16,188 nt of DNA from Prasinococcaceae sp. CCMP 1430 (lineage: Eukaryota > Prasinodermophyta > Palmophyllophyceae > Prasinococcales > Prasinococcaceae). Below, piece after piece: positions 6,310 through 15,887 of the stretch (within the stretch, counting starts at the first letter, position 1; every line of letters starts with the position of its first letter). Location: assembly GCA_013416795.1 (NCBI GenBank), contig RQSC01000029.1, positions 56,560 to 72,747 of the forward strand, given 5' to 3'. Below the pieces are notes generated by a model, which was given only the letters and a program-made list of their open reading frames with translations, ran no database searches and was not told where the DNA came from. The position numbers were made by a program, and so were the translations under genes.

Positions 6310-8883
6310 TTATTCAGCTACCTCAATGGCCTCGGACACGGGTGTGTCCTCGATCGGGGTCGCCGGTAGCTCAGCGACTAGCCTTGGCCCCTGAGGAAGC
6401 TCGCCAGGTGCGAGCGCGAACATCGGCGCGCACAGTGCATCGGGCACTGCGCTAGGCGCGTCCACCTTGTCGCCTTCCGCGCGCTGGTCGCCCCAGCACG
6501 CGTCAAGCAAAAGCGCGACCTGCTCCGTGAGCTGCATCGCGCCAGTGCCAGCGTGAGAAGCCAACGCGGCGGATGCCGTGCGCACCAGCGCCAGTCCGAA
6601 CTCCTGCAGCGTGAGGCGCTCGGTCGCCGCGAAGACGTCCGAGGCGAAGTTTGGTCCCGATACGGCAGCAAGAGCTGCGGCCACCGACAGCGACATATCA
6701 GAGGCGGCCGGAGGAGCCACACTCACCGCGGGCTCCTCGTCGCCCTCCGCTCCGCCCTGCTCGCCGGCTGCGCCCGCGCCCTCGGTGTCGCGCTCTGTCT
6801 CGTTTCCGGCCGCAGTCATTGCGCCCTCGCCTGCGCCAGCGCCCCCGTCAGCAGGCTCCAAGCTCGTCTTGCCGTCGGCCGACGCGCTATCAGCGGCGTC
6901 AGCGGCACCGTTTGCGGCGTCAGCAACGCCCTCACTGCCATCCGCGGCGCCCCCCGCGGCGGCCTCGTCGTCGCCAGCCCCCCCTCCTTCCGCGGCACCC
7001 TCGACCGGGCCGGTCTCGCCCTCACTTGCGTCGGCCGTGCTGTCCCTTGCGACTTCGACGGCGGCCCGCAGCACACGACTCGCATGTAGCGCGCGCAGCA
7101 CTGCCCCAATCGACACGAGTCCCGAGCCGTCGTTCTCACCCGCATCAGCCGCCGTAGCGTGGAATGCTGCTGCGATTGCGGACGCGTGAGCGTCCGCCGC
7201 GCGCAGCGCGTCGGCTATTGCCCCGGGGCTACTGGTGGTGGCACCCGGTTTCAGCGGCGCGCCGCCACCGGCGCGCGCAGTACCAGCCGAGAGTTGCAAG
7301 TCCCCCACGAGCAAAGCGCTCACTCGCTCGGGTAGGCTCCCAAGATTGCGGTAGCGTGCATGCGCGAGGCGCACGAGCGTCTCAGCGAAGTCACGATAGA
7401 GCAGCCAGACCTCGGCGACGCCCTCGCCCGCAGCCGCACCCGACGTTGCAATCGCGCTACCTGCAAGCGCGGCGAGCGCAGCCTCCCTTATCTCCTCCAT
7501 CCGCAGCATGCGCCCGCCGGCATTGGCTTGCGTGGCGGTGCTGGCAGCTAGGGCCGTCGGCGCACACGCGATGCCGATACCTGCGTCCATGCACAGCGCA
7601 CTGAGCTGCGTCAGTGCGAGGACGTAGGGCTGCGCGGGATCGCGCTCGAAGGATGAAAATCCGAAGCCCACCGGCGAATGCGCCGCGTAGCGGCGGTAGA
7701 GCGCACGTAGCTCCGAGCAGTGCTCGAGCAGTAAATTGAGTACGCGCTTCTCTGCGTCCGCCTCCAATGCTGGTTCCGACGCGCCCGCGCTCCCGCCCGG
7801 GGCGCCGAGCGCCAGCACATCGCCGAGGCGCAGCGTGACGCCGTTGGGAGAGTCGGGCCGAAGAAACACCGCGCGCCCCGTCGCGGGGTCAACCGCGCGG
7901 TCATCGACCCACTCGCACGAGCGGCTCGAGCCATCCTCGAATACGAAGATGCCGGTGCCGTGCTTGTGCCCGCGCACGAATGAGCCCGCGTACGTCGCAC
8001 CCGTTGAGTAGTAAAACACACCCTCGCCGTGGCGCTCGCCGTCCACGAATTCCCCCTCGTAGCGATTGCAGCGGCAGCGCTGTGCCGACATCGACTCGGC
8101 CTCGACCTCGAAGCCACCCTCGTCACCGTCTCCGTCCCCGACCGTTCCGAACCACACCATCACACCGCGCCCGTTGGGCTTGCCATCTACCCACTCCCCA
8201 GTGTAGCGTTGTCCGGCGGCCTTCCACGTCATGGTGCCGCTCCCGTGTTTCACATCGTCCACCCAGCCTCCCTCGTACACGTTGCCGCTCGGGTACTGCA
8301 TGACACCGCGGCCGTGGCGGCGGTCTCTGACCCACTCGCCCTCGTACTGCCCGCCCCCTCCGTCGCTGCCGCAGTCGGCCTCGCCGGGCGCAGCGAAGCG
8401 CAGCACGCCCACGCCGTGGCGCGCGCCGCTGACCCAGTCGCCCGTATAGGAGGCGCCGCTCGCGAGCGTGAGCGTGCCGCGGCCGTGGCGCTCGCCGCGC
8501 AGCACGGCGCCCTCGTACACCGCGGCGCCCGCCGCCGATGCCGCGGGCCACTCGTATCGCCCCTCACCGCTCGCCTCGTTCGCCACGAAGTCGCCCGCGT
8601 AGCGCACGCCGTCCGGCCACGTGTACTCGCCCCGTCCGTGCATGAGGCCGCGCTCCCACGCGCCCTCGTATCGCGCCCCGGCGCCGCGGAAGGCGGCCTT
8701 CCCAGCGCCGTCCGGCAGGCCGCTCGCCGCGTCTCGCTCGCCCTCGTACGATTCCAACAGCACATCGAGCACCGCGGGCTCCACGTGCGGCGCGCCCGCG
8801 GGCAGCGGCGGCGGCGCCGACGCCCCGCCAGATCACGCCGCGAAAGGTGAACTCGACGGGCTCTGTGGGCTCAGCTCGGCCAT
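6310..8883 (-). CDS. RSPH10B: RSPH10B-like radial spoke protein with about ten MORN repeats; 5' end unresolved
   Basis: This is a probable radial spoke head/neck protein of motile cilia. The secure reading frame is 6310..8784 (824 codons from a GTG). It is open upstream to 8832. There an in-frame TGA (8833-8835) interrupts it, with an in-frame ATG 16 codons earlier at 8881-8883. About ten MORN repeats run from near residue 13 to 300 (counted from 8784): for example RYEGAWERGLMHGRGEYTW, QYEGEWVRDRRHGRGVMQYP and RYEGEFVDGERHGEGVFYYS. The lead-in EPAVLDVLLESYEGE matches the start of RSPH10B. After the repeats, LLLEHCSELRALYRRYAA and LLYRDFAETLVRLAHARY fit the RSPH10B C-terminal region. This is followed by an Ala/Gly/Glu-rich, probably disordered stretch and a final structured part (TLQEFGLALVRTA, LTEQVALLLDACWGD). 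Length is close to animal RSPH10B. A generic MORN protein is the alternative. Confidence 0.85.
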
Positions 8884-9412
8884 CCTCCCGCACGCGCCCG
8901 CGGGTGTGGCGCCCTCGCGTCGCCCCACCCCCTGCCCCCACTCCCCCGCGCGCGCACGCGCGCGTACGCTCGCGTGCAAACACGGACCCACGAAGGTTTC
9001 AGATTTAGATAATGGCCGAATTTTGGGGGCGGAAAGAACCCGTATTTGATCCGGAGTGGGCGCGCTATCCTGGGCCGTTCGAGGTGACTCCCGTGGACAC
9101 TTATCGAGAAAATCATCCCGATTGGGCCAACGAGCGCGGCGGGGCTGAGCTCCGCGTGTGCGCGCGCGCGGGAAAAAAAAATCGGCACCGGGTGGCGCTG
9201 AGCTGGCCGCTGCGGGCAGCGCTCGCCCCCGCCCGCGCGCGCCACAGCCACGCGCGGCGCGCCTCGACCCGGCCCTCCACGCAGGGGCCTTCCGCCTCCC
9301 ACGCGCGCGCGCGCCCGGGCTGGGGGGGGGGCCGGTGCAGCGGCCCGCGCTCGTCGCTTTCGCAGCGCCCCCGCGTGAGGAGGGGGACGGGGTGGCGGCG
9401 GCCGTGGCAGCG
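8884..9412. promoter_or_regulatory. Divergent intergenic region between RSPH10B-like (-) and glycerol kinase (+)
   Basis: This region holds both 5' flanks. From about 8936 to 8985 it has alternating CG/TG runs. From about 8996 to 9130 it has a relatively AT-rich island containing TTTAGATAATGG and GAGAAAATCATCCC, then a nine-A run near 9173. From 9300 to 9335 there are a CGCGCG run and an uninterrupted G run. A short + strand frame from 9012 (MAEFWGRKEPVFDPEW) crosses the island but shows no family resemblance and I do not annotate it. The kinase start codon at 9413 follows a GC-rich leader. Confidence 0.5.
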
Positions 9413-11314
9413 ATGGCGAGGCCGTGTGGGCCGTACGTGGGCGCCATCGACCAGGGTACGACGAGCTCGCGCTTCATCCTATTCGATGTGACGCGCACCG
9501 CCGTGGCATCGCACCAGCTCGAGCACGACCAGGTGGAGGAGCGGCCGGGCTGGTGCGAGCACAAGCCAGCGCAGATCGTCGAACGCGTGCGCGAGTGCAT
9601 CGAGGTGCGGGCGCATGCGCGGGTAGGCGCACGCGAGCATGCGCGAGGGCGAGCATCAGGCGCGCGCGCGCGTAGGTGCGCCGCTGATGTCGGTGCGCGC
9701 GCGCACATCCCAGGTGGCGATGGCCCAGGCCAAGTCCGAGCACGGCATCGAGCCGCGCGACGTTGCTGGTGTGGGCATCACCAATCAACGCGAGACGCTC
9801 GTGGTGTGGGATCGCACCAGCGGCAAGCCCCTGCACAACGCGCTCGTGTGGCACGACCTGCGCACCGCCGCGGTCGCAGAGGGCATCAAGCGCGACCACG
9901 GAGGCGCGGACGCCTTCCGCGACGTGACTGGCCTGCCTGTATCGACGTACTTCTCCGCGACCAAGCTCATGTGGCTGCGCGACAATGTACCGGCGGTGGC
10001 GGAGGCGCTGAGGGACGGCTCGGCGATGGTGGGCACGATCGACTCGTGGCTGCTCTACAGCCTCACGGGAGGCGCCGGCAAGGGCGTACACGTGACCGAC
10101 GTGAGCAACGCGAGCCGCACGATGCTGATGGACCTGCGCGCGCGCGAGTGGCACGCGCCCACGTGCGACACGCTCGGCGTGCCGCTCAAGTGCCTGCCCC
10201 AGATCCGCTCCAACGCCGAGGTGTATGGCGCCATTGTCGGCGGCCCACTGGACGGCGTGGCGCTGAGCGGCTGCGTGGGCGACCAGCAGGCGGCGGTGCT
10301 GGGGCACAGATGCGTCGAAGGGGAGGCGAAGAACACATACGGCACGGGTTGCTTTATGCTGATGCACACCGGTGACCGCGTGGTGCCATCCGCGCACGGC
10401 CTGCTGAGCACGGCACTCTTCCAGCTTGGGCCCGACGCCACGCCGCAGTACGCGCTCGAGGGGAGCGTCGCCACGGCCGGCTGCGGCGTCCAGTGGCTCA
10501 GGGACAAGCTGGGCATCATCTCCGAGTCCTCCGAAGTCGAGACGAAGGCAGAGTCGGTGCCGGACACCGCGGGCGTGTACTTCGTGCCCGCGCTGACCGG
10601 CCTGTACGCCCCGCACTGGCGCGCGGATGCGCGTGGCACCGTAGTTGGGCTCACGCACTACGCGACGGACGCGCACATCTGCCGGGCGATGCTCGAAGCC
10701 ATCTGCTTCCAGTCGAACGAGGTCCTGGAGTCAATGGTCAAGGACGAGCAGTCTGAGGTGTGTGCGCGCCCCTCACCAGCGCGACTGCGCGCGCGAGGGG
10801 CGGGATGCGGGCGGTGTCGATGATGGCTGACCGCTGCGACCACGCACGTGCGCCAATCAGGGTGGTACCGTGGAGCTGAAGCGCCTGCTGGTGGATGGGG
10901 GTGCATGCGTGAACAACCTGCTGATGCAGACCCAAGCGGACCTGCTGGGCGTGCCGGTATTCCGCCCAGAGTACGTCGAGACGACTGCGTTGGGCGCGGC
11001 TATCGCGGCGGGCGTGGGCATTGGCGTGTGGAGCCAGGTGCGTGATACCGGTCGCCTTGGGCCACGGCTCGCGCAGGTGGCCGCTCGCGCAAAGCTCGCC
11101 GCTCCGGGCGCGTGCGGATGCGCTGACCCCAGTCCCACACCCGCGTGTGCGATGGCAGGAGATGCTCTTCGGCGAGGATGGCCGCGCGGACGCGGCCGGC
11201 ACCACCTTTGAACCGGGCAACCACGCCAAGGATCGCGCGCGGCGCAAGCGACGCTGGGCGCAGGCGCTCGAGCGGAGCCTTGGCTGGGGGGAGGAGGAGG
11301 TGGTGGAAGACTAG
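9413..11314 (+). CDS. GK: Glycerol kinase (FGGY family), four exons
   Basis: This enzyme phosphorylates glycerol to sn-glycerol 3-phosphate using ATP, the entry step for glycerol into lipid and triose metabolism. The model joins 9413..9604, 9714..10757, 10861..11037 and 11159..11314, 522 residues, the normal family length. The three introns (109, 103 and 121 bases) are phase 0 with donors GTGCGG, GTGTGT and GTGCGT, acceptors CAG, and CTGAT/CTGAC branch-like words. Motifs: phosphate-binding DQGTTSSR near residue 13, [33 protein letters not shown] with the probable catalytic Asp254, [10 protein letters not shown], the FGGY signature region [20 protein letters not shown], and [15 protein letters not shown]. 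The C-terminal exon gives [19 protein letters not shown] and a basic segment, then an acidic tail. No transit peptide is obvious, so it is probably cytosolic. It is convergent with the TOC1-like gene. Confidence 0.97.
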
Positions 11315-11586
11315 ATCTGCTGGGTGGGTTCCAAGTAGGGGGGAAGAGGGAGGGTGGGGCACAGCATCCGCGCGCCAATCGTAAGTGCACGCGCGCGTCG
11401 TTGTTTCAATTCTGTCTTACTACTTTGTACTGTAGGTTCGCGCAATTTACGCCTTCATTGCTAGGACGGCATGCCTGTCTTGTTTCGATGATATCATCTT
11501 CACGCTGGTGTAACTTTCTCTCAGAAAAATGAGGGGCGCATGCATGTAAGAGATTTGAGACCAGCAGAAGCGCTGGCGAGCGACGC
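11315..11586. other. Convergent 3' intergenic region, glycerol kinase / TOC1-like
   Basis: This 272-base stretch lies between two convergent stop codons. From about 11400 it is clearly less GC-rich than its surroundings. It contains a perfect 12-base palindrome GATGATATCATC at 11487-11498 and two TGTAA words on the + strand. No reading frame of interest is present. Confidence 0.6.
11509..11513 (+). terminator. Candidate TGTAA polyadenylation signal for glycerol kinase
   Basis: TGTAA is the usual polyadenylation word in chlorophyte algae. One copy lies 195 bases after the kinase stop and another is at 11545-11549. I found no equivalent word shortly after the other stop codons in this window, so this is a weak call. 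Confidence 0.3.
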
Positions 11587-14500
11587 TCACTCTGCGCTGC
11601 CTCCGTCACCAGAGCCACCTGCGCCTGCAGCCGGTGCTTCCCGATCCTTTGCTGCCGCCGCCGCTCCACTGGTTTCCTCGGTGCACATGCCCGTGGCCTG
11701 TGAGGCCGAGTTCGCAGCTCCACCGCTTCCTCCGGTGTTGTCCGATCCGGTCGCGTTGCCCGCGGCCGCGCCGCCCGAGTTTGAGGGGTCGTGCTTGAGG
11801 AATTGGCCCCGGAAGCGAGGCCGCGCCTCAGCAAGCTTCTTTCGGCTCATGTAGCGTATTTTCTTGGTGAAGGTGCGCGCCTTGCGCTTCTCCCTGAACT
11901 TCTCGAGCGCGGCCGCACGATTACTGGTGGCAACCGCCTTGTCCACCAGCGAGTGTGGGTACTTGTGGCCCGTGGACGAGTCCGAGACCGCAGGCGCAAC
12001 ACTCCCCGAGCCCCCTTGACCCTGCGCACTGGGCACGCTGGTGACGGCCGAGGGCCCAGCAGTACCGGACCCGATCACGCTGCCGTGCATGCCTGACGGT
12101 GGCATGGCGACCATCATCTGCGGCAGCGTTCCCGACTGCTGCATCTGCTGGAAGTGCTGCATCTGTTGCGCGTTCATGCTCATCACGCCAGACGCACGCG
12201 GGTCCGTCGGCGCGCCAGCATTGCCGCGCTGCACGCCGTCCGGTGTCATGGCGCCCACCTGCGAGGGCCGATTGGACGGCGTCACGACGGGGTAGCCGTT
12301 CGGGTTAAACGGGTCTGGCATCGACGCGGACATCGATGGCGCGCTCGGATCCGACATCGACATGGCGATCGGTGGCCCACTCGCGCTGAAGGGCATTTGC
12401 GGAAACTGGCCCATTCCGGGAAAGGGCGGAATCCCAGGCGGCATGCCAGGCGGCATGACGCCGGGTGGCATGATGCCCTGGGACTGCATCGCCTGGTACA
12501 CCTGCGCTGGCGGCATCGGACGCGCGCCCGCCATCCACATCTGCTGGGCCAACACCGCCTGCGTGGACATTCCCGCTTGCATGTTGACGTCGCCCATAGC
12601 GGCATTCATGGGCGGTCCGGCGGCCATTTGCATCGGCGGCGCCACGAGCATGGGCGGTCGCACCGGGCGAGCACTCGGTGCATTCCCAGTGCTGTTGCTT
12701 CCCGACACCCTTCGACCGTCCATGAGCACGTCCGTCGACGCAGTGCCATTAGTGCCGGCGCCATTGTTCGCACCGGTCGCGTGCTCCGAGATGGAGCCCG
12801 AGCCATTGCTTCGCCCGTTGCTGCCAGGTGCAGAGCCTGAGCGCCGCGCCCGCTCGCCGCTACTACGCCGAGTGCCGCTGCTCCCCCCACGGTGCTGCTT
12901 GCCGCCGCGACGGCCCGCCGGACCCGTCGCCCTACCCCCGCTATCCGCAGCACTCTTCCCCTGCAGCCGCGCTTGAGGCGCAGCGCCATTGCCCGTCCGC
13001 TTTCCATCCACCTTGGGCTGCGGTTGCTTGCCGCCAGCCCCAGCTGCCCCCGCGCTGGCGTGCCCGTCTGGCGACGTGCGCTTGATGCGCTTGTTGGTGG
13101 GCTCTTCGCCGTCAGCTCTGCGCGGCGAGTTCGAGTACGCCGCGAACGCGCTCGCCTTCTCGCCACTGTGGTCGCCGCTTGCGTCCTTTCCGTCTTTAGT
13201 GCCGTTGGTTCCGCCGCTGCTGCTCGGGTTGGCACTCGCGGCGCGCAGCCGTTTTGCTGGGACGTCCCTCTCAGTGCTGCCACGCGCCTGCTGGGCCTCG
13301 GGGCTGGCGCTGCCGTCGTTGCGCGCGCTGCCACGGCCATTCGTGGGCAGGCCCGCAGCGACTGCCGCCGCGCCTGCCACCGTGTCAGCGCCAGCCTTGG
13401 CGGCACTGTCCTTCTTCTTGGGCAGGCCCGTGTCGTCCACGGGGCTGCGTGAGCCACTCTTGTTGCCGCGGTCGCCATGGCCGGCGCCTGCCAGTGAGGC
13501 GTTGCCGCTGCCGCCGTTGCGCCCGCCGTCACTGCCACCGCCGCTGCCACTGCGATCGTTGGCACCACCCCCACTGCCGCCATCGCCGCTGCCACCTTCG
13601 CCACCGCTGCCACCTCCGCTGCCGCCGCCGCTGCCCTTGCCACCATTGGTGTCGTCCGCGGGTAGCGCGCCTGCATTCGCCGCCTTCGCGGCGCGCGGCG
13701 TCAAGCCAGAGCCAACGTGCGCGGGCGCTGTGGTAGGTGGCGAGTGCCTGCGCGTGGCAGGCGGCGGCGGCAAGCCTGCGGTGCCAGCAGTGCCGTTGCC
13801 GTTGCCATTGAGAGCATGGTAGGCGCTCATCGCAGTGCCATTGCCATTGCCGTTGCCATTGCCATTGCCGTTGCCATTGCCAGTGGCGGAGTACCCATTG
13901 CCGTTTCCGTTGCCATTGCCGTTGCCATGGCCGTGCACGCCGTGGGCACCTTGGTGGCCTCCGTTGGTGGCATTGCCATTACCATTGCCGTTGCCGGTTG
14001 CCGAATACCCGAGCCCGTTGGTGGCGCCGTTGCCGCTGCCACTGCCATTCCCGCCTTCGCCGCTGTTGCCCTTGCCACTGCCATTGCCTCCCTCGTTGCT
14101 ACCATGTCCGTTAGGGCCATCGCCACTGCCGCCGCTGCCGCCGGCGTTCGCGTCCGGGCTACCGCTCTTTCGGCCTGCATTTTCTTTCCCCGTCTGGCGA
14201 CCCGCCAGCACGTCGCCGACGCGGACCTGCTTGCGCATGCCGTCGCCCTCGGCGGCCGTGGCGTTCACAGGAGCCCCCTGGTCGCCGCCCCCGCCGAAGC
14301 TGCCGCTGTTTGACCCGTCCTTGTCGGAGGAGTTCGAGTTGTTGTTCTTCCCACCACCGGTGGCACCTTTGGCGGCGGCCGCCGCCGCGGCAGCTTCAGC
14401 CGCCTCATTGCCAGACCCGCCGGATCCGCCTTTCTTGTCACCGTCGCTCCCGCTGCCGCTGCCGTTCCCATCGCTGCCGCCGCCGCTACCGGCGACGGCC

Positions 14501-15577
14501 TCCATGGGAGAGTCGCCCTGCGGGTTGGCGCGCGTGTGCGCCATTGCGCGGGGCCGCCCGCCCCCCTTGGCGCCGTGCGCGTCGTGCGCGTCGTGCGCGT
14601 GCTCCGCCAGCACCAGCATCGAGGTCGTGTCAGCATCGCCGCTCTCCTCGCTGTCCGTGGCATCCACGAGGCACGGAGCGCTGTCGCCGAGTCGCCGCAT
14701 GCGCCACACGTGCGTCCAGAGGTTCTGCAGCTCGTTGGGGCGCAGCGGTTTCACCAGGTAGTCCGCCGCGCCGCACTTGAGGCAGCCCACCACTTGGCGC
14801 GTATCGTTGTGCGCGCCCATCACCACGGTGGGCATGCGGCAGAGCCCCTCGTGGCGCGCGAGCGAGCGCATGAGCGCAAGCGCGGTGCCCTCGGGCGTGG
14901 AGACCTCCGTCACGATCAGGTCGAACTGCGCGTCGCCCTCGGCGGGGCTCCGCTGCTTTTGCTCGCGCTCGAGCTCGAGCTCGCGCTCGCGTTCGCGTTC
15001 GCGCTCGCGTTCGCGCTCGCGTGCAGCATGTGCCTCCGCCTGCCTCTGCTTCTCGGCTGCGGCAGCGGCCTTGCCCTTGCTGACGCTGCGCGTCTGGCGC
15101 GTGTTCGCGGCCGTCTTGTCCGCAGCGGCCTGTGGATCGAGGCGCCGCGTGCATGCAAGCGCGCGAGCAAGCGTGTCAGCTTCGCAAGGGCGTGCACGGA
15201 GAGAATGCAGGCCGACGCGGCGCGTGCCGGCGCTCGAGCGGGCGCGGTCGGTGAGGGCGCACCTCCGTGTCCTGCTCCCGCTGGCCCTGCCCCTCGGTGG
15301 ATCGCTGCATCTCATGCGACGAGCGCCCGAGCAGCAGGTCCGCCGCCTCGAGGCACGTGGCCACCGCCGTCACCGTGTACTTGCAGCTGTCCTCGAGCAC
15401 GGAGCGCAGCGCCTCGCGCTCGCGATCGTCGGGTTCAACGAGCAGCACGCGCATGGAGCGCTTGAGCTGCCCAGCCGTGCCCGCGAGCGCCGCCTGGGAG
15501 CCCTTCTTGTGCGCGCTCTTGCCGCCGCCGCACGTGCCCGCCGCGTTGGGCACCGGCGGCGGCGGCATCGGACCCAT
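11587..15577 (-). CDS. TOC1: TOC1/PRR1-like pseudo-response regulator with CCT domain, 1285 residues
   Basis: This is a probable nuclear circadian-clock transcription regulator. The model is complement(join(11587..15129,15263..15577)). The intron 15130..15262 is phase 0 (GTGCGC..CAG, CTGAC 46 bases before the acceptor). The pseudo-receiver begins with RVLLVEPDD (near residue 43) and, after a charged insertion, continues with FDLIVTEVSTPEG, CLKCGAADYLVKPLRPNEL and NLWTHVWRM (to about 249). The phosphoacceptor Asp is replaced by Glu180 while Lys232 is kept, as in plant pseudo-response regulators. The ADYLVKPLR-NEL-NLWTH pattern is closest to TOC1. The CCT domain lies at 11794-11919 (RAAALEKFREKRKARTFTKK to RPRFRGQFLK). 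Between them lie roughly 850 residues of Gly/Asn/Ser-rich, then Met/Pro-rich (MPPGVMPPGMPPGIPP) linker, with a basic NKRIKR near 13077-13099 that may be a nuclear localisation signal. The protein is about twice the length of land-plant TOC1. Confidence 0.93.
13791..14008 (-). repeat. TOC1: Asn-Gly coding repeat (GGCAAT hexamer family) in the TOC1-like linker
   Basis: On the coding strand, GGCAAT/GGCAAC hexamers encode (Gly-Asn)n, densest at 13836-13882. The block YSATGNGNGN occurs twice, about 110 bases apart, which points to a larger segmental duplication inside the repeat. The adjacent sequence from about 13490 to 13640 encodes a Ser/Gly-rich tract. Both are expected to be disordered and prone to length change. 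Confidence 0.85.
14962..15021 (-). repeat. TOC1: (Arg-Glu)n coding repeat inside the TOC1-like pseudo-receiver
   Basis: Twenty codons (residues about 142-161) alternate Arg and Glu, then Glu and Leu (RERE... ELELERE). They come from GA-purine/CG alternating hexamers on the coding strand. The tract lies in the second exon, before FDLIVTEV. It probably forms a charged helix or a disordered linker. Confidence 0.85.
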
Positions 15578-15837
15578 CGCGAGGGCGCGTCGGCGGGTGC
15601 GCCGGTTGGCGGCGGGCGGCAGGCGCTCGCTGTTCCCCCCTCACGCGCGGCGCGGGTCGCGCCTCTCCTTGGTCCCCTTTTTTTGGTCCCTCCTTCGGTC
15701 GGCCTTCCGCGGCCGCAGCCGCGCGCCGCATCTCCGCCCGCGCGGCCTCTGCCACCCCTCCACCCCCCGCACGTGCTCACCGCTGCCTCCCCCGCTGCCG
15801 CCCCCGACGCCACGCTGCTGCGCCCGCGCGCGCGCGA

Positions 15838-15851
15838 AAACGTCGACGTTT
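15838..15851. promoter_or_regulatory. 14-base perfect palindrome AAACGTCGACGTTT
   Basis: The sequence reads identically on both strands and contains two ACGT cores. It lies 261 bases upstream of the TOC1-like ATG, at the edge of the AT-rich island. It is a plausible binding site for a dimeric ACGT-binding (bZIP-type) factor. The palindrome is certain; the role is inferred. Confidence 0.4.
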
Positions 15852-15887
15852 GGGCTTTGTCGAATTCATAAGGGTTTTCTTGGCCGT

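Noticed and set aside
8833-8835. Selenocysteine at the in-frame TGA of the RSPH10B-like gene
   Set aside because: The site is in a Ser/Pro-rich non-catalytic leader, no related selenoprotein is known to me, and no SECIS-like element was recognised after the stop.
8029-8850. 273-codon + strand frame opposite the MORN repeats
   Set aside because: It is an antisense shadow. The repeated G-x-Y-x-G-x-W pattern is on the minus strand.
9012-9167. Short + strand frame MAEFWGRKEPVFDPEW in the divergent region
   Set aside because: It looks protein-like only because the island is less GC-rich. It has no family resemblance, degrades into low complexity, and is not in the kinase frame with a supported splice.
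9640-9675. CGCGCG alternating run within kinase intron 1 as a functional Z-DNA element
   Set aside because: Such runs recur across this GC-rich window in introns and flanks, and nothing marks this one as special.
13835-14761. Pro/Leu-rich 308-codon + strand frame opposite the TOC1-like linker
   Set aside because: It is the antisense reading of the Asn-Gly and Ser-Gly coding repeats, and the CCT and receiver motifs fix the true strand.
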